Assembly (NCBI GenBank): GCA_904063045.1
Contig: CAJFCJ010000020.1
Coordinates: forward strand, 1,108,916-1,172,915
DNA from: Dimorphilus gyrociliatus
Lineage: Eukaryota > Annelida > Polychaeta > Dinophilidae
Length of the DNA: 64,000 nt
Direction: 5' to 3'
Shown: piece after piece, positions 47,215-58,724 of the stretch
Layout: the number at the start of each line of letters is the position of its first letter
How positions within the stretch are numbered: position 1 is the first letter of the stretch
The notes under the pieces: model-generated
The model's database searches: none
What the model was told of the DNA's origin: nothing
Seen by the model: the letters and a program-made list of their open reading frames with translations, nothing else
Made by a program: the position numbers and the translations under genes

Positions 47215-47913
47215 TTAAGAAGCTTTATTAAAATTCTTTGCAATGATGTATAGTTCAGTAGAATCACTTCTACTAGCTGGAGGTTTAATGTACTTTACCT
47301 GCTCAAAGCATGTTTTTAAACCTCTTAAAAGTAAATCTTGTTTTTCTCCTTGTAAAATTTTTACAAGAAAGTGTCCACCGTCATTTAAAACGTTTATACT
47401 AAATTTTACCACTGATTCGCACAAAACCATAATGTTTTCGTGATCAAGACTCCTTACTCCAGACGAATTGGGTGCCATATCACTTAGTACAACGTCTGCT
47501 TTACCACAATTAAGAGTTTTTAATACTTTCTGCTGAACTACAGCCTCAGTAAAATCAGAGCAGCTGAAAAAAGTAGCTCCTTTTATTTTTTCTATTGACT
47601 TTAAATCAATGCCAATAACTTGACCTATTTTGGCATTAGGAATAGAACCATCTGCGTTCACTTTTTTAACAGCCACCTGACTCCAAGAGCCTGGAGACGC
47701 TCCGCAATCTACTACAGAGAATCCTGGCTCTAAAATTCTATGTTTATCATCAATTTCGATTAATTTATAAGCACTTCTACATCTATAATAATCAGTTTTC
47801 GATTGCTTAACGTAACGATCATTTAATTGTCTCTTCAACCAACGTTGCTCATTAGTGGACTTTCCTTTTATATTCTTTGGCACAATTTTAAAAAGAACTC
47901 TCGTAAACTTCAT
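47215..47913 (-). CDS. MRM2: FtsJ-like 2'-O-ribose methyltransferase (MRM2 type)
   Basis: Intronless, 232 residues from the first ATG (47913). The frame is open for 36 codons upstream but has no Met there. The RrmJ/FtsJ fold shows SAYKLIEID (first catalytic Lys), VVDCGASPGSWSQVA (SAM-binding loop), VLSDMAPNSSGVRSLDH (catalytic Asp), FLVKILQG (Lys) and RSDSTELYIIA (Glu), so the K-D-K-E tetrad is complete. The basic start fits mitochondrial import. In animals MRM2 methylates a uridine in the 16S mitochondrial rRNA A-loop. Human FTSJ1 and FTSJ3 are less similar in length and tail. Its start faces the flavin-reductase gene across 164 nt. Confidence 0.88.
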   Translation of the reverse strand: MKFTRVLFKIVPKNIKGKSTNEQRWLKRQLNDRYVKQSKTDYYRCRSAYKLIEIDDKHRILEPGFSVVDCGASPGSWSQVAVKKVNADGSIPNAKIGQVIGIDLKSIEKIKGATFFSCSDFTEAVVQQKVLKTLNCGKADVVLSDMAPNSSGVRSLDHENIMVLCESVVKFSINVLNDGGHFLVKILQGEKQDLLLRGLKTCFEQVKYIKPPASRSDSTELYIIAKNFNKAS

Positions 47914-48077
47914 ATCACATGTGGTCGAAAAAAATGAACGCACCGAAATCAAAGGGATACCATGGTTTCGTTTAGGAAATTGTTTCGTTCTCCCGATAAT
48001 TGCGCAAGTTAAGGTCAATGTCAATTTCTGTGACCCGAAATTATTTCCATGAGTTGTTAAGTTAATATAGGTTTAAA

Positions 48078-49719
48078 ATGGTTACTAGTAGTTTTTTGAG
48101 GCTCACTGCATCAGTAATTTTCTGGAATCGCAATCGATGCAATTGCTTTATAAAAAGAGCTTGCAGTAGTAAGTCTTACCTCTATTTCTTTCTAGGAATA
48201 TTGCAAAACAAGTATACTTTATGGTTTTTTATGTAGCTAATCATCCAGTGGAATATGTTGAAAAGTCTAAAAGTCACGTTGTGGAAACCGAAGCAGAGAA
48301 AAAGTTTAAGTATGTAATGAGTAAAGTTCCACAGCCAGTTGTAGTTGTAACAACTGCTAAAGAATCAAATGATGATCAATTGATAAAAAGAGGAGTGACT
48401 TGTAGTTCTTTTACAAGTGTATCTTTAAAGCCGCCAATCATATCATTCTGCATGAATAGGCCAAGGTAAGTTAATTAGTATTTTCTCTATGAAATGTATT
48501 TAATTAGTCCAATCCCAAAAGCCGAATGCACGATTTACTATTACAAACTGAGCTATTTGCCGTACACGTTTTGGCTAAGGACCAAGTTGATTATGGAATA
48601 CATTTTTCAAAAGCATCTCTGAATGGAAAAAACCAATTTGAAGAAATTCCCCATATAATCAATAAACAAGCAAGCTTTTTCCCTTATTTCTTTCATTCTG
48701 AAACAACGCTTATATAGGATAATATTCTATAGTCGATTTTTTCTTGTACATACATAGAATTTGCCAATAATTGAGAATACAAGCGCAGTTCTGCTCTGTA
48801 ACTATCATTCGGTGACAACAATAGGTAATAAATGAAGTCTAATCGTTTAATACTATTTTTTAAATCTTATTTTAAATTAAGGTGATCATCACGTATGGTA
48901 CGGCTTAGTACGCAATGCAGTTGTAAATAATCAATCTGAAGAAGCTCTTTTATATTATTCGAGGTTTTTCAAAGAAAATTCTTTTTTATATATTATTATA
49001 TACATATAAAGTAGAAAGAACTGCATTTAGTAACAAATCTTACATATTTTCTTAGATCTTTCCACTCGATTGGAGATGAAGCTTTTATGCAAGCTTTTGA
49101 GAATAAAACTTTACCATTTAAAGATTGGACTCATGAAGGTCATTTACGATTAGCCTGGAATTATATTCGGTTATATGGAAAAGAGAAAGCTACGCCTTTA
49201 ATTAGAGAAGGAATACAAAGATATAACGAAGAGAATAAAGATAAAGTCAGTTTTGATACTCTCTCCTTATGATAAAAAATATTTAATAATTCATCATTTA
49301 TCTAAAGATTAAGCACGGATATAATGAAACAATAACCCAGTTCTACATTTTTCATGTGTCAGAAGCTATTAATCGCTATGGTCACCCAGATATAACTTTT
49401 GAGGAGTTTTTACGCTTAAATTCACATTTAATCGATCCCCAACTCCCCTTCAAGTATTATTCTCTTGGAGTAATACAATCCAGTCATGCTAAGGAAACGT
49501 AAGTTATTGTTTAACAAAAAATATGTATCGAATGAAAGCTTTGTTCTTTTTCCCATTAAACATATTCGTATCTTTATAAAATTCATTAAAATTTCTTTCA
49601 TTTTGTTTTTCTGTTTATTTTTATAAATTTTACGAAATAATTATGTAAAAAGTCCTTTATTCTTTTCTTTTTTTTCTCATTACAGTTTCGTCGCACCAGA
49701 TAAACAGACTCTAGTTTAA
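48078..49719 (+). CDS. Flavin-reductase-like FMN-binding protein with extra C-terminal helical domain
   Basis: Eight exons: 48078-48168, 48213-48465, 48522-48669, 48758-48824, 48882-48963, 49056-49245, 49308-49498, 49686-49719; 351 residues in phase. The first exon is Arg/Asn-rich and hydrophobic, like a mitochondrial presequence. Residues about 60-190 match the flavin reductase-like domain: VMSKVPQPVVVVTTA, GVTCSSFTSVSLKPPIISFC, SRMHDLLLQTELFAVHVL, and GDHHVWYGLV. The C-terminal 130 residues (FKDWTHEGHLRLAWNYIRLY, ISFEEFLRLN-like repeats) form a helical domain I do not recognise. The intron after 48669 appears to be GC-AG. Two acceptors (48212, 48521) end in purine-rich AAG. The last codon overlaps NUBP2. 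Confidence 0.8.
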
Positions 49720-50564
49720 CCTAATAAAATTTTTTTAACAATATCTGTTATTGCCTCACCTGCTGAGGACTTCTCTGTTTCTTCATCTGAACGCCGGCCA
49801 CCCTCGATAGCTTTTGTAAATTTTGAATCAAGAGGTACGCAACCAAGGAAATTAATGTCAAAATGCTCCGCCAAAGCTTTACCACCTCCGAATGAAAATA
49901 TATTTGTGCATTCTCCGCAGTGTTCGCATTTGAATCCACTCATATTTTCAATTATACCCAAAACTCTTACTTTAGTCTTTTTGCAGAATGTTAATTGTCG
50001 ACGAACGTCTGCAACGGCTACTTGTTGTGGTGTCGTGACAATTACTGCACTAGTCGCCGGGTGACTAGACAAGCGTTCCACAATACTCATATGTTCATCT
50101 GAAGTTCCTGGTGGGGTGTCAATCACGAGATAGTCGAGATCTGACCAAACAACGTCTTGCACAAATTGACCAATCATAGCCGTTTTCTTTGGACCTCGCC
50201 AAACAATAGCATCATTTTTATTCTTTAATAGAAATGCTATTGACATAACTGCGAGGGAGGCATCCCCATATGGGTAAACGGGAACCCAACCGGCGTTAGA
50301 TTGATGAATTTCTTGCTCTTCGATATTTAGCATGCGGGGAACGCTTGGACCACAAAGATCGATATCTAAGAGTCCTACCTAAAAAATTTTAGAAAGATTA
50401 TTAAAATTATCGACAAATACGCGAGAACTTTCCTTCTTTCCCGAACTACGTAGTTTTAGAGCTACTTCCGTTGAAATTGTACTTTTTCCAACTCCTCCTT
50501 TTCCTGATAGAACGAGAATAACATTTTTAACGCTTTCTAAGTTATTTCTGACAGCTTCTTGCAT
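49716..50564 (-). CDS. NUBP2: Cytosolic Fe-S cluster assembly factor NUBP2
   Basis: Two exons (50564-50421, 50378-49716) give 268 residues. The deviant Walker [10 protein letters not shown] is at residue 21. Then come [43 protein letters not shown] (switch II), and the bridging-cluster CxxC in FKCEHCGEC. This is the Mrp/Nbp35 family; the lack of an N-terminal four-Cys ferredoxin motif makes it NUBP2 (Cfd1) rather than NUBP1. It forms the cytosolic scaffold with NUBP1. Its TAA (49718-49716) overlaps the TAA of the convergent plus-strand gene. Confidence 0.95.
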
Positions 50565-51014
50565 TTTAGAGTGACTTTTCTAAAAAGTGAACACAATGAG
50601 CGATATTAAAAAAGTCGACCTGCGTTCATCACGTGATATATCGAAGACTGAGTGTTTTGCAATTTCTCCCAATTGAATTTGTTTTCGTTACAATTAACTA
50701 TTAATCGATATTTTTTGCTTTAAACTATTGTTACTTTTAGATTTTGGATACAATCGCTAATTCATTAGGTTGACTGGTTGCAAAAATATAATAGCTTTTA
50801 GGAAAGATGTTTCAACTTGAATGTTACCATAGTGAAATTCACATCAGAGTTGTGAAATCGAAGTAAAACATTCTAGAACAATTTTATACACAACAATATC
50901 AATTATTTCGAAATTGAGACAAATATATATATAAAGGCGCCTGTCTGTATTGTGCGCAAATTACTATACTTTACCAGAAATCAAATAAATATTGTTTTAT
51001 TACGAAAAGAAACT
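50565..51014 (+). promoter_or_regulatory. Divergent NUBP2/ENDOV promoter with TATA box for ENDOV
   Basis: TATATATAAAGGCGC at 50926-50940 is a strong TATA box in front of ENDOV, which would start transcription near 50965, about 50 nt before the ATG. No matching element is clear for NUBP2. Confidence 0.5.
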
Positions 51015-51963
51015 ATGGAGTCGGTAACTGAAGAACTACGTAAAGAGTGGGCACAGAAACAATTAGAGCTACAATCCAAATTAATTTTAGAAGATACTCA
51101 AGCATGGCAGACAAAGAGAATTACGGCTGAAAATGATTTAGGGTTTCCCGGAGAAGAGTCTTTGCAATACGTCGGTGGAGTAGATATCAGTTTTATAAAG
51201 GATGACAACGTAAACGCATGTGCGGCTTTCGTTGTCTGTAGATTTCCTGATATGAAAGTAATTTTTTTCTTTGAAAGCATTCTCTTTTACTTTAACTGGA
51301 TTTTCTATTGTTAGGTTGTTCATCGAGATTTGAGTATGGTAAAGCTAACGAAACCTTATATTGCTGGCTTTTTGGCTTTTAGAGAAGCTGACTTTTTGAT
51401 AGAGAAAATAGAGAAACTAAGAAGAGATAACCTAAAAATATTCCCTCAAGTAGTTTTAGTAGATGGGAATGGTTTATTACATCCCAGAGAGATGGGTTTA
51501 GCATGTCATATGGGGGTAATTTTAGATATGCCTTTTATTGGTGTAGCAAAGAATCTTCTACATGTACCCGGATTACAGAGAGATGTCGAGTTTAAAGATA
51601 AGGTAATACAGTAGCATCATTATTAAGAATCTACCTTATAATTATAATGACTCAACAACAGATCAAACAGATGGAAAGAGGTGGGGATTCTTTCGAGTTA
51701 GTTGGGCAATTCAACAGAGTTTATGGCTTGGTTGGTTTTGATGTAACTTTTGTTGTGTAATTAATAATAAAATGGGTATATTTCAGGCGTTGAGAAGTTG
51801 CGATGACGCACCAAATCCAATTTATGTTTCACAAGGACATAGGATTAGCCTCGAGACTGCAAAATGGGTTGTCATGAAATGTATAAAGTATCGAATACCT
51901 GAGCCGACGAGAAAAGCAGATCATTTCTCTCGAGACTTTTTAAGAGAGCAGGGGAAGCGGTAA
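51015..51963 (+). CDS. ENDOV: Endonuclease V
   Basis: Four phase-0 exons: 51015-51257, 51315-51602, 51662-51730, 51787-51963; 258 residues. Conserved motifs are YVGGVDISF (metal Asp), KPYIAGFLAFREADFL (catalytic Glu), VVLVDGNGLLHPREMGLACH (second Asp), IGVAKNLLHV, and ISxGHRxSLETA near the C-terminus. In animals endonuclease V cleaves inosine-containing RNA. A glycine-rich C-terminal extension is absent, and the protein ends FLREQGKR. Confidence 0.95.
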
Positions 51964-52369
51964 AGGCGCAAAGGCAATATTTTCCATATTGGCTTCAACT
52001 TGTATAGTGCAAACTGCTTCACTTGATCATCTTAATTGCATTCCATTAAAAAGTCATGTTGGAGTTACGCCATCTGTTGCTTTAACTATGCTTTGAGCAC
52101 ACTTTTAGTGGACTTGCGAAAATTATCGTAGATAGGCTAAAATTTTCGTGGCAATTTGATACGAAAACTGTTTATCTACTTTTGTTTTAAATAAAATATC
52201 TATAGCTTGTGGGTAGTTTCTATAACAATAAAAATTGCTTATAATTTTTTATTTATATTTACATTTATACAAGCAAAATGTAGATAAAATAGTATTTAGG
52301 GAAAAAAAAAACAATGAACCATGCCCAGAATTTGACAAAAGAAAAAAATATAAAAACTTTAGCGCAAAA
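51964..52369. other. Convergent 3' region of ENDOV and TACC
   Basis: A 406-nt gap. AATAAAA near 52192 could end ENDOV. No coding sequence is seen. Confidence 0.4.
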
Positions 52370-55300
52370 TTAGGACGTTCTTCCTTTTGAAATCAGTTCA
52401 TCACAAATTCTAGCTAGCTCGTCTAAATCCTTTTTCTACAAAAATCGAAAAAAAATAATTAGCTATTCTGTAAGCCTTTAGGCCTAATGAAAAATAGTAC
52501 AAACCTTTTGAGCTAGTTCATTTTGCAAACTAGATTCTTTCATTTCCATCATTCGAATTTTCTTCATTAGGAGTTCGATCTATTATTAGTAGATGAAATA
52601 AAAATGTACATAAAAATATTTGCGTTATAAATGACGCCACTATTATAGCAGCAATCGTAGAAATTCTCTATTTAAACATATTACCTCCTTGTTTTTATCA
52701 CTTTCTAATGCTTCAAAGTCTTGTTGGACTTGGTTAACTTTATCATCAGCTTCTTCAGTTAATTTATCGTATTTATTCATTCTCTCTTGCAATAGAATTT
52801 GCAATTCTCGTAGTTGTTCTGTTAACGATATATTTTTCATACTAACATCCTGATACTTCAATTTTAACTCGGAATATAACGATGTTGTTTCACTGAGTGC
52901 ACGTTCAAACCGTTGAACATCTTCTGCAGCTTGTAAAACCTCAGCATCCTTAGCTTCTAAGGCATTTGTCAAGTTTGTTAAAACATTGTATTGATACTCT
53001 GTAACTTGGCTGAAAAAAAAAATAGTAAAATAATAGTATGTTTAATAGATATCACGATAAAAAAAAAATTAGACTTAGTACTTACTCCCATTCTTGCTCT
53101 TTTTTTCTATATTCCTCTAATTTCTAAAAAAAAGAATAATTAACGTTGATAATATCAATTAAATATTGTAACTAAAATAATTGGTCGTTCTAATTAACTT
53201 ACGCTTTCATAGTCTTTCGTCTGAGCTAACATTTCGCCTTTCATTTCAAGCATAACTTCCTGCCGTACTCTATCAATGTCAACTTGACTTAAACCATTTG
53301 GAGTAGCAACGATAGCACCGCTGTCATCACTTTTCGATTGCGTAATAGTCTATATAATTGCAAAAAAATGCAAACACAATTATTACAAAATACCTTCAAT
53401 AATTATCTTCAAATTTTCTATATAAAATATCCAAAAAAAAATTATGAATATAAATTAAACTAACAACAATCACTGTATATATTAAAACAACAGATATAGC
53501 TTTGAAAGACCACCTTCGGTAGAGAAATAGGAGAAAGGAACAAAAAAAGGCAAAGAGATGCAATTTATGAAAATAAATTTGTCTAGAAAACTAAAATTGT
53601 TTAAAAGATTCAACAACGATCGAACCACTAACATTTTCGGTAACATTGGTGTCCTCTAATGAATCCCTGGACGAGAGCATATCCTGTTCGTTGTACTGAC
53701 TAACACTTGATAACCATGATGTACACAAAGAACCAGTTTGCTGGGACTGCTGTTTTTCATTCATACGGATAATATTACTCCATTGATGACTAGAATTTTT
53801 ATAGTTCTCACACAGAATATTCGGTTTTTATTTTTTATGATATAATAATTCACCTTAAATATGAAAATTTAAGGTCTATTGGTTGAATTATAAGTTGGAA
53901 TTACTTAATATAACTAACTACCTACTAAACGTGATATGTTTAAAACATTTATCTATATTATCAAATATGATAAAAAATAAACGAAAACGAAAATAAGGAA
54001 CTTACTGTATTCGAATCTCCAAATTGTGATAAGAGATTTTTCGATACTGGAGCTTTTTTAGTTCTGACGAAAGTAGCGTCTCCAACTCCAGCAGGACTGG
54101 ACATCGACATTAAATCTTGTTCGATATCTTCAACCTCCCTTCCTTTGTCCTGTTTAGCTGCTTCTTCTCTTAAAGCTTCGGCTGCTTTTCGGGCACGTTC
54201 TTTCAAGAGGGGACTTGCAACGTCTTGTAAAAGAGGGTCAAAACGTATAAATAAAGATTCCTTAGCTAAAGCCGATAGATTATCTGTTTGATGTCCACCA
54301 GCTTTTTCAAGTAGTTCAAAAGCGTCTTCCTGCCAAGCTATAAGTATAAAATTGAATTAATAAATCACATTATCTTTTAGAATTAAATAAAAATAAAGTC
54401 GAATAATAATCACGGGAGACTATTTAAGGCTGATCAATAACAAGAGAATAACGATTACAACGGAATTAATAATAATTTAATTTTTAACATTATTCTATAA
54501 ATATAAGAAAGAGCGTTAACCTTGGATGAGGTTATTTAATAAGAAAAATAAAATATTCCAGTGGAACACGTTGTATATCCGTTGTGGCCATGATATCGAT
54601 TTATAGACCTTTCTAATTTAGACACATACCACTAGATGGCTTACCTGAGCAGAGCTATCACAACGCGCTAGATATTTGTAAATTTATACTGTAATTCATA
54701 GAAATCTAGTTGATTTCCTTTATTCGTTCACCCTTCTCTATCTCTTTCTCTCTCTCTAATAATATTATTTTATTATAACAAATTAGGTGATACACAATCT
54801 TTATAGCCTGTTTATTTCAAGTTTATAAGCGTCTTAATTTAAAAGTTAATATGTAACTTTATTTACTTTTTTTTTCCCGTTCGTTAATTGTCTTTTTGAT
54901 GTGAAATTAAAGATTTATATATATTATTTAAATGTTTATTGTACATTGATTATATATTTCTTTCTTTAAATAATTTAAAATTTAAAAAATAACAACAGAA
55001 GTAAAAGAAAAATACGAAAATGTTTAAAGATACTTTAGTTAATGGTATTATGGGTCTGATTCTATTAGAAATAGGGATTTATCGTCAAAAGTCGAAGGTT
55101 TAAAGATTTAAGTAGTAAAGCAAATAATTATATATTATTTAAAACCATCTAAATAAGAACTTAATAGGCCTGAATCAACAAGTATCTACAAACAATCGAA
55201 ATGGGCAAATAAAACTTAATGGAGCATTGAAAAAAATTTGTCTATAATCGTCAAAGTGCCAAGAAAAAGCAATTTGAATGAATTCAATGCATTATATCTT

Positions 55301-58300
55301 TGTACGATTTCGCACTTGTATAATAAATATAAGATAATTTTTCATACTTTTAAGAATGTTGCTTTATAAATTATTATACCTTTCATAGGTCCTCTCTTAG
55401 GTATAAGCGTTTCTTTAGTGAATTTCTTCGGTCTTAATCTTAACTTATCCGGTAACAACGCTGGCGAACGACATTTTACTGGAAACGATGGACTATCGCA
55501 GAATCCTTCGTCCGATGATTGTATATCAGTTTTCATATGGGTTGTATACCTCAAAATATAAGAAAACTCTTTTCTGGTGCTCTATCCGGCACGTGTATAA
55601 ATAACAATAGACGATTTCGCTTGCTGGCAAGAGAATGGAATGCTAGCCTAGTGGAGGGGCTATTCAATAACTTGGCCTATGTTTACAGACGACAAAATTC
55701 ATCAATAAATTCATTCGAATGTCAGAGCGATTAGAAGTACGAGTTAATCAATGGACACTACAATAGACGTATTAATTCGACGGCTTACAAGTCTAGGCCT
55801 ATTCAATTAAATTTAAGTCATTTTTGACAGTCCCTCTTAAAGTTTTGATTTGTTTATCAACATAGATTATTAGTATATGAATACCCAATATGAATATAAA
55901 TATTATATATTCTACAAGGTTTTATCCCTTAAGGCTGTCTTTTGATTGTCAAAAAGTTTATAACGCTGGTTTTATCGCAATCCTCTTCAGTTGTTAGCCA
56001 ATTTTACCTTTACAATAATTGTTAAATATAGATTAAAAATCATTTCGATTTTTCTTTTGAGTACATTCTTTATCAATATATTTCGCAAGATTAGACTTCT
56101 ATCAACAAGTCTGAGATGAAATTCGTACTGTATCGATTACCTGACATATGTGCCAAAGAAAAAAAAATAAGCTTACCTTCGCCTGGTGTGAAATCTTCAT
56201 TTACATCAGCGGCCAAAAAATCAGAAGGTGGGGGTGGCATCATTGCTCTATCCTCGTCTGATGTATTCATTTGAATGGTGGATGTTTCTTTCAATGTTTG
56301 ATTACCATCAAAAGATTCTTCTTGACTATTATTCTCATCAGTTTTTGTATTAGCTACATTTGAAATTATATTATTTTCATCATCTTTTACTGGTTCTTCA
56401 TTTTCAACATTTTCATTAGAGGGCAGTGATTGTTTGACTTCGGTTTCTTCACTGGAGTTCTTATTTTCTGATTTTGAAGCAAATATAACAATATCATCCA
56501 TCTAAAGAAATAAACAACAAATAAATAATTTAATTAGCCTTTAATTACAAAAATAGACGTCTATTACACACCTGTTGAAATCCACCGGGAGGTTTTGCTG
56601 GTCTCTTAAATTTAGATATTGATGCTTTTGGTTTAGCAGGCCTATTAGATAAAAAAAAGTAATTAATTTACCAATTATATTTAAGTTATTATTACTTTTT
56701 TTCTTTAACTGTTTCTTTCTCTTCAGTTTTATTTGCATTGTTCTTGTTATTTTCGGTGCAACTGCAAGTTAAATAAAGTGTTAATAATAAGATAATAGCA
56801 ATTTCTATAACTATTTTAATAATTACTTTTCAACTTTACCATTTAACTGTTCGTTATTGTTTATTTTTTCATTTTCACAATTCTCGTTATCGTTAACTTG
56901 ACCAATATTACGGTTTTCTTCTGTATTGTTACTGTTCAATAGATAATGTTATTACATACATAGATGATATTACGGATTTCTGAATTCTTTATTCTTTTTA
57001 CACTGTTATAAGATTTACTTACTCTTTTTGAGGAGGAGGAGAAGGGTGAGAGACGGGCTCAATTTCGCAATTTTCTACATTTTTTTCTACTACAGTGTTG
57101 TTTGTATCATTAATAATGTTCTTTTTGGGTTTAGTTGGCTGTCCACCAAATGGATCTAAGGCCTCAAGATTATCCCAATCTATGGTGTAAGTCCCTCGTT
57201 GAACTGGAACTTCTTGCTCTTCGCTCATATCAGCTGGATCTTCATCAAATTTAGGTTGTTCTAAAGGTTCGACTTCTGTATGCGGATCTTCGCTCTTTAC
57301 GTCGAGTTTAGTTACAGTATTTTGAGCACTGTTATCAAAATAATCTTTTGTGTTACTAGGTGTTTGAATAATTTCTTCCGTTTCCTTGTCTTCCCACTCA
57401 ACTTTACCGAGTAAATCGTTCAGGCGTTTAGACAATTCGTCATCAGTTTCGTATGTACTATTTAAAGCAGTAGTATAACTCGAATTAGCACTTTTTTCTT
57501 CTGTGATTTCTTCCTTTTCCTCTTTTGGACCCTTTGAGCTACAATTCGGCAAATGACACGTCTAAATTAGCGAATAATTTAAAGTCTTAATTACTGTCTA
57601 ATTTGACAAACAGAAGCCTCCACAGCTATATTCTCTATACTACTACAGTATAAAAAAAGAGCACAGTATATTTCACGAATCGGCCTGCTGCAGCACGTTA
57701 GGCCCACGGTACTAAACCCTAGTGCTGTAGGCTTTTTCCATAGTAAACAAATTTGCTCACGCCCTTTCGAAATAATTAGCCTAAAACGTTTACTGAAGTT
57801 TAACTAACCCTAATTAAAGTTATCCGTGGTCTATTAAAAAAAACTCTTACTCTATCTAGCATAGAATGGAACATTCTAAAAATTGTAAAATGTTACGTAA
57901 TAGATACGCTATGGCTGAACTTACGTTTTATCCAGAGGAAGTTGATCAACTATTTCGGTTACTATACTTTTTACGTTATCTAAAGCTGTGTGTTCTTCTT
58001 CCTTTTCTTGATTATACAGAGTATCTGTCTCTTCTTCTGGTGATAACGAATCTTCCTTAGGTGATGTCTAAAGAATGAATAATAGAAATATAAAATCTAT
58101 AGAATTTTATCAATAAATAGTAGTTATTAGAACATTGATTTTCATAATAAATCAATTAGTCTAGAAAAATAACAGGCTTAAGAAAGCTAAGTAAAAAGTT
58201 AAGAAAGAAAAATAAATTGAATTCTTTAAAGCAATTTAACGCCATCTATATGTGAATTTGTTGTTCTTTTACATCCTGCTAAAATAAAATACTTCTCAAT

Positions 58301-58367
58301 AGTTTACTTCATTATGTAATTCCTCTGCTTTATTATTGAAGACTGACTTAAGCAGCTTCTTAAACAT
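52370..58367 (-). CDS. TACC: Transforming acidic coiled-coil (TACC) protein
   Basis: Fourteen exons: 58367-58308, 58067-57925, 57538-57023, 56931-56827, 56761-56696, 56641-56572, 56501-56177, 55568-55380, 54337-54006, 53349-53203, 53123-53086, 53009-52685, 52579-52505, 52435-52370. They sum to 819 codons with consistent phases. The start MFKKLLKSVFNNKAEEL is followed by long acidic, disordered exons. These include TYTIDWDNLEALDPFGGQP (the conserved aromatic/DPF motif of TACCs), a Pro-rich KFKRPAKPPGGF patch, and KESLFIRFDPLL. The last five exons form the TACC coiled coil, ending DLDELARICDELISKG as in vertebrates. TACCs bind ch-TOG and work at centrosomes and spindle microtubules. The exon 55568-55380 acceptor (AAAAG) is weak. 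The other joins are well supported. Confidence 0.9.
53600..53764 (-). other. Possible alternative first exon for a short TACC isoform
   Basis: Between two TACC exons, a Ser/Gln-rich open stretch starts at an ATG (53764) with MNEKQQSQQTGSLCTSWLSS and continues to about 53600. Phase-0 donors (GTTAGT at about 53629, GTTGTT at about 53615) would splice it to the coiled-coil exon at 53349. Its upstream acceptor would break phase, so it suits a start exon better than a cassette. Confidence 0.45.
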
Positions 58368-58724
58368 CTTTCATTCTCTATTAAAGAATTCTTTCTGAAT
58401 TCAATCAAAACAGGTGTTAAGTTACAGTCAAAGCACTACGCAGAGTTAGCAAAGCGTATAAAAGAAACGGTACTGCAGGAATCTAAGCGTATGATAAACA
58501 TTACTAGGCTTTCTAAGAGAAATTTTTGCGCACAGACTAACTATATAAACAAGTGCTGTATATTATGGCGAGAGCGAAAATAGACGTTTGTTGCGCAATA
58601 AACTAGTTAGACCGTTTTGCTATATTTAAAAAGACCCCAGGGGATTTTCAAGATTATTTACTGATTTCAATAAACAATTTTATCAATTAGGCAATGATAA
58701 AAATTTGAAATAGTAATAAAATAG
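58368..58724. other. TACC promoter side
   Basis: A 357-nt gap between the TACC start and the stop of the next gene, both on the minus strand. No distinct promoter motif. Confidence 0.35.

Noticed and set aside
47914-48024. N-terminal extension of the MRM2 frame
   Set aside because: The frame is open but starts with TTG and has no ATG. The first ATG at 47913 gives a complete enzyme.
55519-55734. Plus-strand 71-residue frame
   Set aside because: It is antisense to a TACC exon and has no independent support.
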